Under the pieces are notes generated by a model. That model did no database searches and was not told where the DNA came from. It worked only from the letters and a program-made list of their open reading frames with translations. From positions 3,720,001 through 3,784,000 of the forward strand of contig CM066303.1 of assembly GCA_033807695.1 (NCBI GenBank): a DNA stretch of 64,000 nucleotides, in the 5' to 3' direction. Source of the stretch: Daedaleopsis sinensis. Taxonomy: Eukaryota > Basidiomycota > Agaricomycetes > Polyporales > Polyporaceae. The position numbers and the translations under genes were made by a program. The first letter of the stretch is position 1; the number at the start of each line of letters is the position of its first letter. This document shows, piece by piece, positions 20,883 through 32,388 of the stretch.

Positions 20883-23800
20883 TCACTCGTTCTCCATCGA
20901 CTCCTTCTCGTACTTCTTCTTCATGACGCTCACTGTAAGATGGTTGTCAGGCCTGCGGCGGTATCAACAATGTTGCGAGCACTGACCTTCGCGCGAGATC
21001 TGACCCGACGTCAGCCAGCCGTCGGGGTACGCGTTCACAATCTGTCTGGGCGTTAGGAGACGCGGCGGCAGCAAAGCGAAGATTGCGCACCTTCTGATAC
21101 AAGTTCTTGCGCACTCCTTGATCGCTCACAATCGCGTTCGAGCCCTCAAGCGTGCTGGAAAGAAGACCAGATCAGCGCCGGAGCGAATACACAACTGAGA
21201 CCGGCGTGGAACTCGAACGGTACGACCCGGGTCCCTTCGGAGGATGGTAGGAGTTGAGCACTCACTTCTTCTCGTTCTCGATCCTACAACACTCGTTGCT
21301 CAGACACACCAGCTGCCAGATGATCGCCTTCATCTGGTCCGTCAGCCGGTAGCGCTTGACAGGCGCGTGCGCGTCGCGGCCACCCTTGCCCCCTCCAGTG
21401 TCGTCGTGGTCGGCGTCGTCGAGGGAGGCGCGTTGCTCGAGGGCGGCGGCACTGATCTGCGGGGTGTGGTCGCTCCCTACGGGCGAACCCTCGTGCGAGA
21501 GGCCAGGCGCGCCCTCGCCCCCGGCCTCGAGCTTCGCGCGCTCTTGTCGCCGTTCTGCGGGTAGTGTCAACATCGCCGCACGGAGAGGGAGGACATGAGG
21601 GAGGACGCACCCCATTGCAGGACGCTCTTCTCCCACTCCTCCTTCGCCTTCTCGAAGCCCTCTTCGGCAAGCACTCGCAGCTCCTCGATGAGTGCGTTTT
21701 GACGGTCGAGCAGGAGATTTGTGTGATCCCGCCATATCGTTCGCTTAATCAATTTCTACTGGGGCGTTAGACAACGTTGTAGCCACAATGCGTAGGACGG
21801 GCACTCACAGTCATCGTGAACTTGTTGTAGGGGAACAGCCGCGGCATGACGTTGAAGAAGTTGTCGTCGTACTCGCCCAGGATGACGGCCTTGAGAGCGA
21901 CTTGCGACAGGAGGGGCTTGAGCCCTGGCGGGAACTTCCCCTTGACATCCCAGTTCTCCTTGGCGATCGCAACCTTGAGGACCTCTATGGCTTGTTCCAA
22001 CTCAGGGTGGAAGGGGTGCTGCGGCGGGGTTGGCGACGTGTAGGGATGGACAGCGTGATCACTCACAATCTCAACCGTCTTCCTACGTTTCTTCGATCCG
22101 CCCTCGGATATGCTCATGATAGACTGCGCCTCACTCATCTTGCGCTTGAGCCTGCCGTTGTCCTCGCCGTCCGACAACGCGATAGGGGCATCGCGGGAAC
22201 CGTCCTCGATTTTGACCCTTGAGGGCGGAGCATGCGATACCGAAGAGAAAGCGTTGGATGGACCTGCGATCGACAAAGCGGGTAGTGGAAGAGTCGCGGT
22301 AGACAGCGCGGCGGAGATGGAGGCGGATGGCGCGAGGATGTTGATCTTCTTCGACTTAGGCTTCTTGTTGGACGGTCTGCAAAGGGATCGGTGAGTGGCG
22401 GCCGCGAAGGAGGGATGTATGCGCCTACTTGTTCATGAGCGCGACCTGCCCGCTCGAGACGTAGAAGCCCTTCTGCTTCGTTTGTGCGAAGAACGTTCGC
22501 TCATCTTGCGCGAGCTCCGAGTCGTCGATGAAGGGGTCGGCAGTGTCGTAGTACTCCGATGCGTGGTTCCTCCGCTGCGTGGAGCAAGCACAGGTCAGCG
22601 AACATGTTCAGCACACCCAAAGACAGTTCAGTGGCGATAGCGAGACTAACAGTCGCCGCAGGATGAATGTGCAGGTTAGGTTTTGGAAGTGGGGACAATT
22701 ACACTCTGTAGGTAATGCGCTTTGCTCATTTCTGACGAAGCTGGCGCTGTAAACCCGACAAGCAAGACAGCGGTGCCCACTCGCATTAGCTGTTCCTCGC
22801 AGGCTCGGGACATGACTCCCGGCCGGATAAGACAGTGCGGATGCGTACGAGCGTGTACCGTCCCTACCGGCCAGTCAAGAAGTGCACAGGGAAGAGCAAC
22901 TCGAAAGGACGAGTTTTGCGGATGCAAAAAGAGACGCCTCACTGCACATCAGGACAAGGAGCAAATAGCTGCAGCGCATTGACTGCTGAGCAGAAACTGG
23001 GCTGCTTCGACGTAACGGCGGGGACATGACACTGCACAGGAAGGGGGCATAGAACGGAATGGCTGTCGAGCCGCGCCAAGACTTGAGTCCCGAGTTCGGA
23101 GAACTCTTCGCACCAATGAAACGGACGGGCCGCAGGCTCCCGACCATTGCATTGTCACACACATCGAGAGCCTCTCCAGGCTAGACAAAATCGAACGAGA
23201 TGGGGAGATTCTTGTGTGATACGGAGCATAAGTGCCCTGCTACAGCCCTCCCGGTATGGCGAACGAGGGCTGGAACACGCACTAGAAGCTTATCTCCTCC
23301 ATCCTGTGGAACTATAGGAGACAACTTCCGATGCCTTTCAGAGGCGAGCGAACGATCGCTTCGTTCCAGTGCAGTGTGCGTCGTAAAAGAGTCTTATGCA
23401 GGGCCACAGTCGCTGCGAAACATGCTCATCGTGGTTTGCGAGCGCAGAGAAAGAGCAGCGCAAAAGGCTCCGCAAACGGTGCCCGACGCATGTTGCGCGA
23501 CGATGGCTGTATGCGTGCTCCGCAGCCCACCACGCAGCGCCTTGCCCACCAACGCTCAGAGCGCAGAGGATGGAGAAGACGTACCTTCCTGCGTCGCTTG
23601 CCCTGCTGGTCCGCCGCCTCGGGCTGCACTTTCGTGGGCTCCGCCTCGTCGTCGCCCTCGCTCTCGTCGCTAGTGTCGCGCTTGGCTGCGAGGACGGCGA
23701 GGACGGGTGTGGCCGGACGCTGGCCGGTCTGCTTCGCAAGCTCAGAGATGTTGACCTCGTAGTCGTCGGGGCCGCCGAGCGATATCTCCAAGCGGATCGT

Positions 23801-24175
23801 CTGCAGAGGCAGGCGGGCCGGGGCAGGAGGAGGAGACGGGGAGGAGGCACGGGGAGCGGCGGATTTGGTGGACTTGGGTTTAGCGCCTGCGGCTACGCTG
23901 GACGATGATGGCTTCGACTTGCGGCCCCTGGGGGCGTCGGGGGCGGCGGTGGCCTCGCTGGACGACGCAGCGCCCTCGGCGGCGCTCGATGAGGGTGGTG
24001 GGTCGGCAGAGGGGGGCCGGTCGTCGTCGTCAACGGGGATGGGAGAGTGGTGTGCTGGCGAGGGGGAGCGTGGCGGCGTGTCGGACCCGGAGTCTTCCGA
24101 GTCGTCGTCGGACTCGTCGTGGACGTCGACGGGCTCGACGGCGGCCATGTCGACGTCGCTGGAGGGGTTTTGCAT
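20883..24175 (-). CDS. HPC2: HPC2/ubinuclein, HIR histone chaperone subunit
   Basis: Eight exons fit in frame: 24175-23585, 22574-22429, 22376-21809, 21755-21611, 21554-21266, 21154-21091, 21041-20987 and 20932-20883, about 635 aa. The diagnostic part is the Hpc2-related (HUN) domain in exon 2, YYDTADPFIDDSEL followed by KQKGFYVSSGQVAL. In yeast and animals this domain contacts the H3.3-H4 dimer and HIRA/Hir proteins in replication-independent nucleosome assembly. The N-terminal exon is acidic and Ser/Pro-rich. The C-terminal exons carry the ubinuclein-like middle region (PPGLKPLLSQVALKAVILGE, YRLTDQMKAIIWQLVCLSNE) and a basic tail. The first intron is about 1,010 nt, far longer than the other six (46-65 nt except one at 111). 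The protein is nuclear by homology. Confidence 0.88.
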
Positions 24176-25687
24176 GGAGCGGAGGGGCGGGAGAGGACGG
24201 GGGAGGACGGGGGAGGTTACCTGATTAGGCCGAGTTCGGGGGGAGGGGGAGGAGATGGAAGATTGGACATCTCTGACGTTCGGAGGATGAGAATACTTGT
24301 TTCGGTTGGCCCGGTTGACGACTGGGCGAGTGGCGAGTGCAGAGAATCGGCGCGGCCTTTCCCCTCCCTTTCGCCAATTCCCATTGGTCCGGCATTTGCC
24401 AGATACGATTCCCACTAGCGCCCACCTCCGAACTTTCCGTTTCCGACGCCTTTCCTCCTCGTCCGAGAAAATGCGAGTGAAGTCGCACTGAGCACCTCTC
24501 TTCTACCTCTCTGTACCAACTCCCTCGCGCTGCGCCCCAAACCTCCTGTTCTTGAGGGAGGCCACATCTCGTGATTTCTCAGCCAAGAATGTACAGATAA
24601 GAAGGACGAGGTGATGATTAAACTCAAACTTTCCTACTCACTGATGTCTTTAGTGACGAGCAACTGGCTGTCTCCCTCTCAAGTCAGCGCGGATTTTATA
24701 CCAAGTTACACCATGTGCATGAGTACCGGTCGTCGCACCGACGACACATATACATAGATGTTCCCAGGACTCCAAGAATTCCGGACAAGCTTGATGCCAC
24801 ACCCTCTAACAAAAGGCTTCTTATGACCAATGCTATGGGGCGCATGGCAGGACTCAGAATCGGGCCACAGTCGTTTGACGTTGAGCGTCGAACACTGCTC
24901 TTCAACAGATCTCCGGCATCCAAATGTTGGTATCCGCGATCCTTGCGCCGGTGCCAGCGAGATTTCAACCTCAATCTGCGATCCCCTTCTTGCACGTAGG
25001 TGTACAGTTTTTTGACGGGCTTAACGTGGCCGCCAACCCACGTCGATTGTGTGGCGACTGACGGGGGATAGCATCTGTAGATGAGATGTGAGCTGCCGCA
25101 GGTGGCCCGCGGTGCACGCTCTTGTATCTCACTCTCCGCCGCTCCGGCAGCCTGCAAGAAGACTGGGAGCATACGTAGGCACCTCATAATCAACATTCCA
25201 TTTGGACCATCGCTCATGTTTCCTCCAGGGTTGCATCACAACATCGTGAGTCTCGCGTACGCTCTCGCCTGTGGTTGCACCTGTGGGGTCCGAGTGGAGT
25301 GACGAGGTCTCGATAAGGCTCCAACGAATTGCAGCACAACCTCAAAGTTATTGGTAAATCGTACATGTGTGCATTGGTTTGGACACGCCCGGCCAAGCTT
25401 TACTATAACGTGCACTCATATCCGCTACAGACAGCTTAACGCGCGGCACATGGCGCCTTCGTATTGCATGCCCGCCGTCAGGTCACGTCCAGTCCGGCCG
25501 AACTACACGCACTCGCACCATCCCATTTCTGACCGGGTCTAAGACGCGGTCGATATGACGCTTCTAAGTTCTCACTCCGAGCGCTCGATTATACCCGTTA
25601 TAAAACACTCCCGCCGGACATCACCAGACCCTCCTCCCCAGCAGCCTTAAGGCCTCAAGCATCCAACGCACTCAGCCGACACGATCC
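24176..25687. other. Divergent intergenic region between HPC2 and the P450
   Basis: The two genes are transcribed away from each other across this 1.5 kb, which therefore holds both promoters. I found no supported coding sequence. A purine-rich run (GGGGAGGGGGAGGAGATGG) lies about 65 bp upstream of the HPC2 start. Confidence 0.5.
25599..25605 (+). promoter_or_regulatory. TATA box of the P450 gene
   Basis: TATAAAA lies 83 nt before the ATG at 25,688, at a normal distance for a fungal promoter. Confidence 0.5.
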
Positions 25688-27972
25688 ATGGAAGGCATAG
25701 TTTGTCTCGTCGCTGTCTCATGTATCCTGATAGCCTCCGTGTTCTCTGTGTCTCGCCGCTCAGGCCGGCGACGGGGTGCGCGCCTTCCCCCAGGCCCATC
25801 TGGCTTACCGTTCGTAGGAAACATCCGCGACATCCCGACGCCCCAGAACTACCCATGGCTCCAGTGCCACGCGCTCTGCCGGAAATACAGTGCGTAGCGT
25901 CGTGCGCACCATCATACTCACGCGAATGTAGATCGAACGCCACGTTTTGCGCAGATACGGACATCCTGCGCATCAATGCACTCGGAGTGAACATCGTCAT
26001 CCTCGACTCCCTCGAAGCGGCTACGGAGCTTCTCGACCGGCGCTCTGCAATTTACTCCGATAGGTCTGTCTCCCGTCTCCCGTCTCCCGTGCCCGTCTCC
26101 TGCTCACCCACGACCGAACCACATCCAGACCGCGCATGGTAATGCTCAACGAGCTGTGAGTACTCCGCCGCTCAACTCGGAGCCTTGAGGCGCTTAGTCG
26201 GCCGTTGCAATCGCTTTTCGTGCCAGCGCCGGATTCGGGTGGAACTTCGGCACGATGGACTACGGCGAGGACTGGCGCGTCCGCAGGAAGATGGCGCACC
26301 GCGAGTTCCACGCGGCACCGTTCAAGAAGTACCGCCCCGTCCTCCTCGAGAACGCGCACGACCTCCTCCGCCGGCTGGCCCGCGGGCACGGCGCCCGGCT
26401 ACCCTGCCACCTGAAGCAGTAGGATATAGCATTCTCGAGTATGGGGATCGGACGCTTTCAGCTAATTGCTTTTTTGCGGATGCGCAGGATGGTCGGCGCG
26501 AACATCATGGAGGTCACGTATGGGATCAGGGTGCTCCCCGAACATGACCCGTTCATCGAGCTTGCGGAGGCAGCGCAGGAGTGCGTCGGGAAGTCTGGCA
26601 CTAGCGGGGGCTACCTCGTGGACATCCTGCCGATTCGTGCGTCCGAGCCCCCGTGTGGTCTTTTATTGTTCGCTCGTCCGCACTGACGAGCGTGTGCAGT
26701 TAAGTACGTCCCGAGCTGGTTACCGGGTGCGGCGTTTCGGCGCGAAGCGGACGCCTGGCACAGGAAAGCGGACTTGCATCTCGAAGTTCCATTCGCGGAC
26801 TTCATGGAGCGCGAAGTGAGTAGCCTCTTCATGGGGTCTCATCATCTGATCCAAAACCTTTCTATTTCCATTTTAGACTGCCGGCAGAGCAGAGAACTGC
26901 ATGGCCAAAGCGCTCCTCGAAGAGTACGGTGACGACGAAGAAACGGTGCGACATGCGAAAGCGACGACTGCGACAATGTATATGGGTCTGTCCTGTTACT
27001 CGCTGTTGGGTACCAGATGGCTGACGTACTCGGTAATTTGTAGGTGGCTCGGAAACGGTGTGTCCTAAGTTACCCAGAGTATGCTGATGCTGAGAACGGT
27101 TACAATTTGCAGGTCGCTGCGAGCATGCACACGTTCTTCCTCGCCATGCTGCTCCACCCCGAGATACAAGACCGCGCGCAATATGAGCTTGAGAAAGTCA
27201 TCGACACGCACCGATTGCCGACGTTCGACGACTACGGCTCGATCAACTACATCGATGCGCTAATCAAGGAGACCCTCCGATGGCACCCAATCCTAGGCCT
27301 AGGTACGTTTTCTTTGCTCATACTCTAGGTACTGACCAGCCTGATATTGTGTGCTATGCAGACCTGCCCCACAAGTTACACGCCGACGACGTCTACAACG
27401 GATACCTACTAGAAAAAGACTCGCTGGTGATGGTCAACATCTGGTACGTGTGCCGTCTCACTCGGACGTCTTGTCCTGTTGCTCTGTGTCCACTGATATC
27501 CCGCACTCACTCATTGACAGGGCGATCCTGCACGACGAACGCACTTACCCCGACCCGCACACCTTCCAGCCCGAGCGCTTCCTAGCACCCTCGCCAGCCG
27601 ACGGCACTCCCATGCTCCGCACGGACGTCCCCGCTCCGGAGGACGTCGCATTCGGGTTCGGGCGGCGCGTGTGCCCCGGGCAGGTCATGGCGTACGAGAC
27701 GATGTGGATCGCCATTGCATCCTTCCTGGCTTGTCTCGAGATCGGGAAGGCGAAGGACGCGGCGGGGGCAGAGATCGCGGTTGCGGAGGAGATGAAGAGC
27801 GGATTCGTCACGTAAGTGCTGCTTGACTAGACCGGGGACTGAGGACTGGGGAGGTGGGTGGAGACGAGCAGGGCTGACCATGTGTTTGTGTTGTTTTAGG
27901 GAACCGAAGCCGTTCCCGTGCGAGGTGCGGCCCCGTTCGGACGCGCATGCAGCGTTGCTGTGTGGAGTTTGA
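25688..27972 (+). CDS. Cytochrome P450 monooxygenase
   Basis: Twelve exons join in frame to 517 aa: 25688-25889, 25955-26063, 26129-26155, 26227-26418, 26488-26636, 26700-26815, 26877-26985, 27044-27057, 27113-27302, 27362-27443, 27521-27811 and 27900-27972. An N-terminal membrane anchor is followed by the proline hinge LPPGPSGLPFVGN. The I-helix oxygen-binding motif is split by introns and reads GGSETV, with a 14-nt micro-exon supplying most of it. The K-helix ETLRWHP and the PERF motif (FQPERF) are present, as is the heme loop FGFGRRVCPG with its cysteine ligand. The pattern resembles the expanded agaricomycete P450 families annotated as O-methylsterigmatocystin oxidoreductase-like; the substrate cannot be told. 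It is likely ER-bound. All key residues are present. Confidence 0.95.
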
Positions 27973-28497
27973 GCATTCGGACGCAGTCGAGGTCGCGATA
28001 ATAGTCTGCTAGTAGTGCCATAGGATGGCTTCTGTGATGAACATGTCGGGGCGATACATCATCTTCTCGTGGCCTGCTTATTACCTCCCGTGGCCTGCTT
28101 ACTACCTCCTTCCAATCCCCGTCATCAATACTCGTGAGCATGCACGCAGCGAGGTCAAATCCAAATTCTCACTCATAGCTCCCGAGCATTGGTCTCCGTC
28201 AGATGTGGACGAAGGCGAGATGTGTGCATAATACGGGGAAGGTGAGGGTTGGAGCTCAGGCCTGAGGATCGAGACAGGCGCGTGTACACTTCAGGTATAT
28301 AACTCAGCCTGAGAGTCCGAAAACACCCAGCTAAGTATTAACATGATTTAGGTAGGATACATCGTGCAATGAGTGTCCACTAGCATATGATGTCCTTCCA
28401 GTCACGTCCCATTATTGAGTCCGTATACAATGAGCATGTTCAGGCCTCTGCTTGGTGACTTGTGCAAGATGGTAGAGTTTCGAATAGATGGATGGCT
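27973..28497. other. Convergent 3' region between the P450 and a secreted-protein gene
   Basis: There is no gene here. Near 28,069-28,110 a 21-bp phrase (CGTGGCCTGCTTATTACCTCC) is repeated in tandem with one change. Confidence 0.5.
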
Positions 28498-29261
28498 TCA
28501 AAGGTCCGTAATGAGCTTCACCGTGACGTTGTAGCACGTCGACACGTCGTATGCCAGACCGCTTGCAGGAGCGAACACGACCGCTTGCTGCCCGAACCAT
28601 TCGCAGATCGAGAACAGTTCCGTCTCCTGCCGGACGGCCAGGATGGGATGTCCATCGCTGCCTCCATGAGCCGAGGTAGAAGCCTGATGCGACGAACCAA
28701 TCGGATGAGTGTTGTAGCAAGACGCGATTTGTAGACACCCGGGTGTGTAGAAGATGCAACTCACCACCGCGCAGTACTGCTGGGATGGGTAGGTAGCGGG
28801 ATCCAACCCATCGCGCGCGAGGAACTTGAGCGGCTCGCCAGGGCCAATCAGGTTGTTGACGGTTGGCTGCTCGCCATGTGGGACAACATGGCCCTGAATG
28901 AGCGAGTAGTTCCCGGCCTCGGTGCCAGGGTGCGACTCTTGGCTCTGTATCATGCATCAGGGTCATGATAATCATAGGACTATGAATACGAGGAACGCAC
29001 GGAGAGCACGGTGAACGTGATCGTGGTTCCGTCCACGTCTTGACCCGTGCCCGTGAAGCCAAGGACGAGAGGAACACCAGTAGTGTCGTCCCCAGTCTTG
29101 TTGAACGCCGTGAGTTGGAAATTGGGAGAGGTATCAAAAGCAGACGGCCCGAGGCCATCACACCAGGGACCAGGCTCTGCACGCTTCGTGACCGTGGGTG
29201 TCGCGAAACATAAAGGAAGCGAGGCAGCGACGGTAAGCGCAAGAAGGCCAGCGGTGATCAT
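28498..29261 (-). CDS. Small secreted protein, unknown function
   Basis: Proposed exons are 29261-29001, 28944-28765 and 28683-28498, about 208 aa. The ATG at 29,261 is chosen because it begins a clear signal peptide (MITAGLLALTVAASLPLCFA); an in-frame upstream ATG at 29,342 would put 27 residues before it. A dibasic KR about 30 residues in could be a Kex2-type site. The mature part starts with WCDGLG and has Cys pairs and N-glycosylation sites (for example YNVTV) but no domain I recognise. The second intron (81 nt, GTGAGT to CAG) is a multiple of three with no stop codon, so retaining it would give a longer protein. Conserved secreted proteins of this size are common in polypores. Confidence 0.72.
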
Positions 29262-30255
29262 GATGGCGAAGTGCGAATGGATGTTGAAAATGAGGACACG
29301 ATGAAAGAAGGGGGATGAAGGCAGTCTGTAGAGCCAGGACATTTTGTCTTCTTATACTGCTCTGTCGGACACTGATCTCGGCGTGCATGGGCAATTCAAA
29401 TCGCCTCGTCCTGCGCGTGAGCGGTCTCGTGATGAGGCTTTCTATTTTTGCGTCCGTCGACCTACGCAGCAGGCCATAACCATCAATAATGTCAAGCCAA
29501 CGTAGCCTTGAAACCTCGTCTACGGCGTGTGTTCCCGTATCGGCTCCGAGTCGCCGTCATCAGCGCGTGTGCTCGTGAAGGACGGTCTCGTACCCGGGCC
29601 AGGCGTGCGAGTATAACTTTAAGTCCGCACATCCAGACTCATACTGGTACGTCTGGGGAGTACGAGATCAATTCGCGACGTAGCGAAGGGCGAGTCGTTC
29701 CGCTGTCACGCGAATGTATCACATTAGCCCAACCGCGAGCCGTGCAGCATGAAGAGTATACTCACAACACCTCTACGTATCTCCAGCAGATGAAAATCTA
29801 CACGTATCGTGAATGGTGGTGGCTAGAGTTGTGCTGAGCCTATAGACCTAGAGATACACGAGTCTTGCAATCCTGACTCCGAGGAGAGGAAGAGAAGAGA
29901 GTCACGGTGAAAGCCGTGGCGCTGCTCAACGGAACGACATCCGAGATCGGCCGGTTAGTGAGCAAGCGCTTGGACTGTGACCGTGCCATGGTTAAGTGAT
30001 AGTAGTACTACCTCTAGTGGATGTCGACATCCTCATCGTCTCTATTACGCAGAACATTCACACTAAGGGTCACAAACATTACCACCATGTCTTCCTCTGA
30101 GTCATGACGAGGATGCCAGGATCTTCATGAAACCAGGTTCAACTGATCTGACCGTTCTAAACCCATGCGTTACTGCATTAAATCTGCCGTGACTGAGTAT
30201 GTAAGTCCGTCGACTCTGTTCACTTTCTGAAGTACTCATGCACACTGAGCGTATA
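29262..30255. other. Intergenic, no gene recognised
   Basis: This 1-kb stretch separates the start of the secreted-protein gene from the 3' end of cystathionine gamma-synthase, both on the minus strand. I see no coding region or repeat. The first 100 bp (29,262-29,360) should hold the promoter of the secreted-protein gene. Confidence 0.45.
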
Positions 30256-32388
30256 TCAAACCTCCGATGACCATGACCCTCGAACAACCGTCTCAGCAGC
30301 CAGCAATCCCTTCTCGACCCACTGCAGCACCGTGTCCCTCTTCTCCATCCCCCCACTGATCCTCACCAACCCCTCTTCCACGCCCCAGCTCGCGGCCCAC
30401 TCCATCTCCTGGTAGTGCGCGATGATCGTGTACGGGCACGACAGCGTGAAGTTCGTGCCCAAGCTGGGGCCCTTCGCGCACGGGAGCGCATCGTAGAACG
30501 CGCGCGACGCCTCGAGCGAGGCGAACGTCAGAGACAGCAGCCCCCCGTAGCCCCCTATCGGCTCGCCGCGAGGCCCGCGCGCGCGGCATGCGTCGTAGTT
30601 GTCGCGCGTCATCCATTTAGGGTAGAAGACCTCTTTAATTGCAAACGGGCCGTGCGTGGGGGTGGCGGGGGTCGGGGAGGCAGAGAGGGAGCGCGAGCGA
30701 AGGAACTCGCTGACCGCGAGCGCGTTCGCGTCGATGGCGGAGATGCGCTCGCGTAAGTTCCGCGAGTTGAGCTCCATCTGTATCGCATCTGCGCCGAACC
30801 AGGTATCCTGAAAGGTCGCTACCAGGTGCGTCTTCAGTTTACGATAGCATCTCTCCTTCGGGTTAAACGCGAGACTGGGAGACGGTTGCGGTCAGCATGC
30901 GCATGTGGGATTGATCACCTGATATGGTACGTGCCTTCCGCCCATGACATTCGCCTCTCCACTGAATATCTTGCTCAGACTTGAGACTACAATGTCGACA
31001 TATTGCAGGACCTGGACGTTGACGGGGTTTCCGATCGTGTCGTCTACGACGATTGCGAAACCATACTTGTCCGCGAGCTCGCGTAGCCGAGGGAGATTCG
31101 GCGATCGCAAGCGCGGGTTGAAGGGGAATTCAGTGAAGAGCGCTGAGATGGAACAGGTGCGCAGGCTCTGCGATTCTTGCTCCAGTAGCCGTTGTAGGTC
31201 GTCTAACTCCTCGTCAGCTCCGCCTCCCAAGAGGTGGACGGCGGGACCCCATTTTTCCAAGCACTTGTACGTGTCTACATATGGAAAGCTGGCCTCCGGG
31301 TTCAGCTAACTTGTACGTGTGGTGCATAGCGGAGAAGACGAAGGTGACGTACCCAAAGCATACGCTCTTCGCGCTGGGTCGGAGTGCCATGCACAGGTGA
31401 TGCGCGTGCCAGATGGCGGACATCCCGGTCGGGAAGAGCCACACATCGTCCGCTGCGACCGTCATGACAGCTTGCATGTCATGTTCCGACCTAATTGGAG
31501 ACCCACCGGGCGCGGCGCTGAGAGACGAAATGGCGGTGTCTTGAGCGAGGGAGAGAAAGCCCGCTATTCGACGCCGTATCGCACGTTTCGCGTCAGCAGC
31601 GCATTCGAGGGGACGCGTGGCCGTGCGACATGTCTCTGCGACGTAATTGCACTCCGTCTTCTCGAGCAGCTCTGCATGATTGCCCCCAAATAAGGATTGA
31701 GTGTTGTCATCGGACACCGACACCGTATTGGAAATACCGGTTGGCGTGGTGGAGAGGTGGTGTCGCCCGTTTGGGACCGGTGGGGTACGAGGTGCTCCGT
31801 CGTGTGGCGTAACTTTGCTGGGGTCTCCTGCCAGCAAGAGCTTGCAGTGTGTGGCATGGCGAGAGGATATGCCAGTGCTTGTGTACTGCCAGAACTGCTT
31901 TGCAAGCTGCGAGGCGGCCTCGGGGAACAACACGATGTGTAGTTCGCACCCAGCAGTCTCGCAATTCGGAACCCCCGCGCATGCAGAGACGGGCACAAGC
32001 CGGACAGAGATGGACAAGCTGGCTCTTGACGAATGGTCCATGAGGAAGGTACGGCATTGTTCTGCGATCTTGCAGCTGGGGAAGAGGAGACACCGCTCGC
32101 CATTTGCACCGAATCTCTCTTCGCATATCCTCCCCAGCTGCAGGCGTGCTATCAGGGCATGAGCGGAAGGATAAAAGTGCGACTCACCTTCCGGACGTTC
32201 AAAGGGAGAACGAAGCGGGGGTATCCTGACAGCAGTGCGTCCAGGACGGTCTTGTCTCCTTTCATGTACCCGACGTTGTCGCTCCATGTTGGCAGTGATA
32301 CCGAGAGGGCATGATCGGTTGGAGGTACTGCCGTGCCCAGTACCGACGCGATTCCATCGTAGAGCGGTGCAGGGCTGGAAGTGGTCAT
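30256..32388 (-). CDS. Cystathionine gamma-synthase
   Basis: This PLP enzyme of the transsulfuration pathway joins cysteine to an activated homoserine to make cystathionine. Four exons are 32388-32188, 32137-31353, 31288-30935 and 30874-30256, 652 aa, matching the long fungal form with an N-terminal extension. Diagnostic parts are LPTWSDNVGYMKGD and GYPRFV near the N-terminus, the segment FPTGMSAIWHAH, the PLP-phenolic Asp in VVDDTIGNP, and the PLP lysine in SSLSKIFSGEANVMGG. The third intron seems to start with GC (AG|GCACGT) instead of GT: the nearby GT would give a stop, whereas the GC donor restores GGSLAFNPKER. An upstream in-frame ATG exists at about 32,530; I chose 32,388 because the conserved N-terminus (APLYDGIASVLGTAVPPTDHA) follows. 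Confidence 0.92.
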
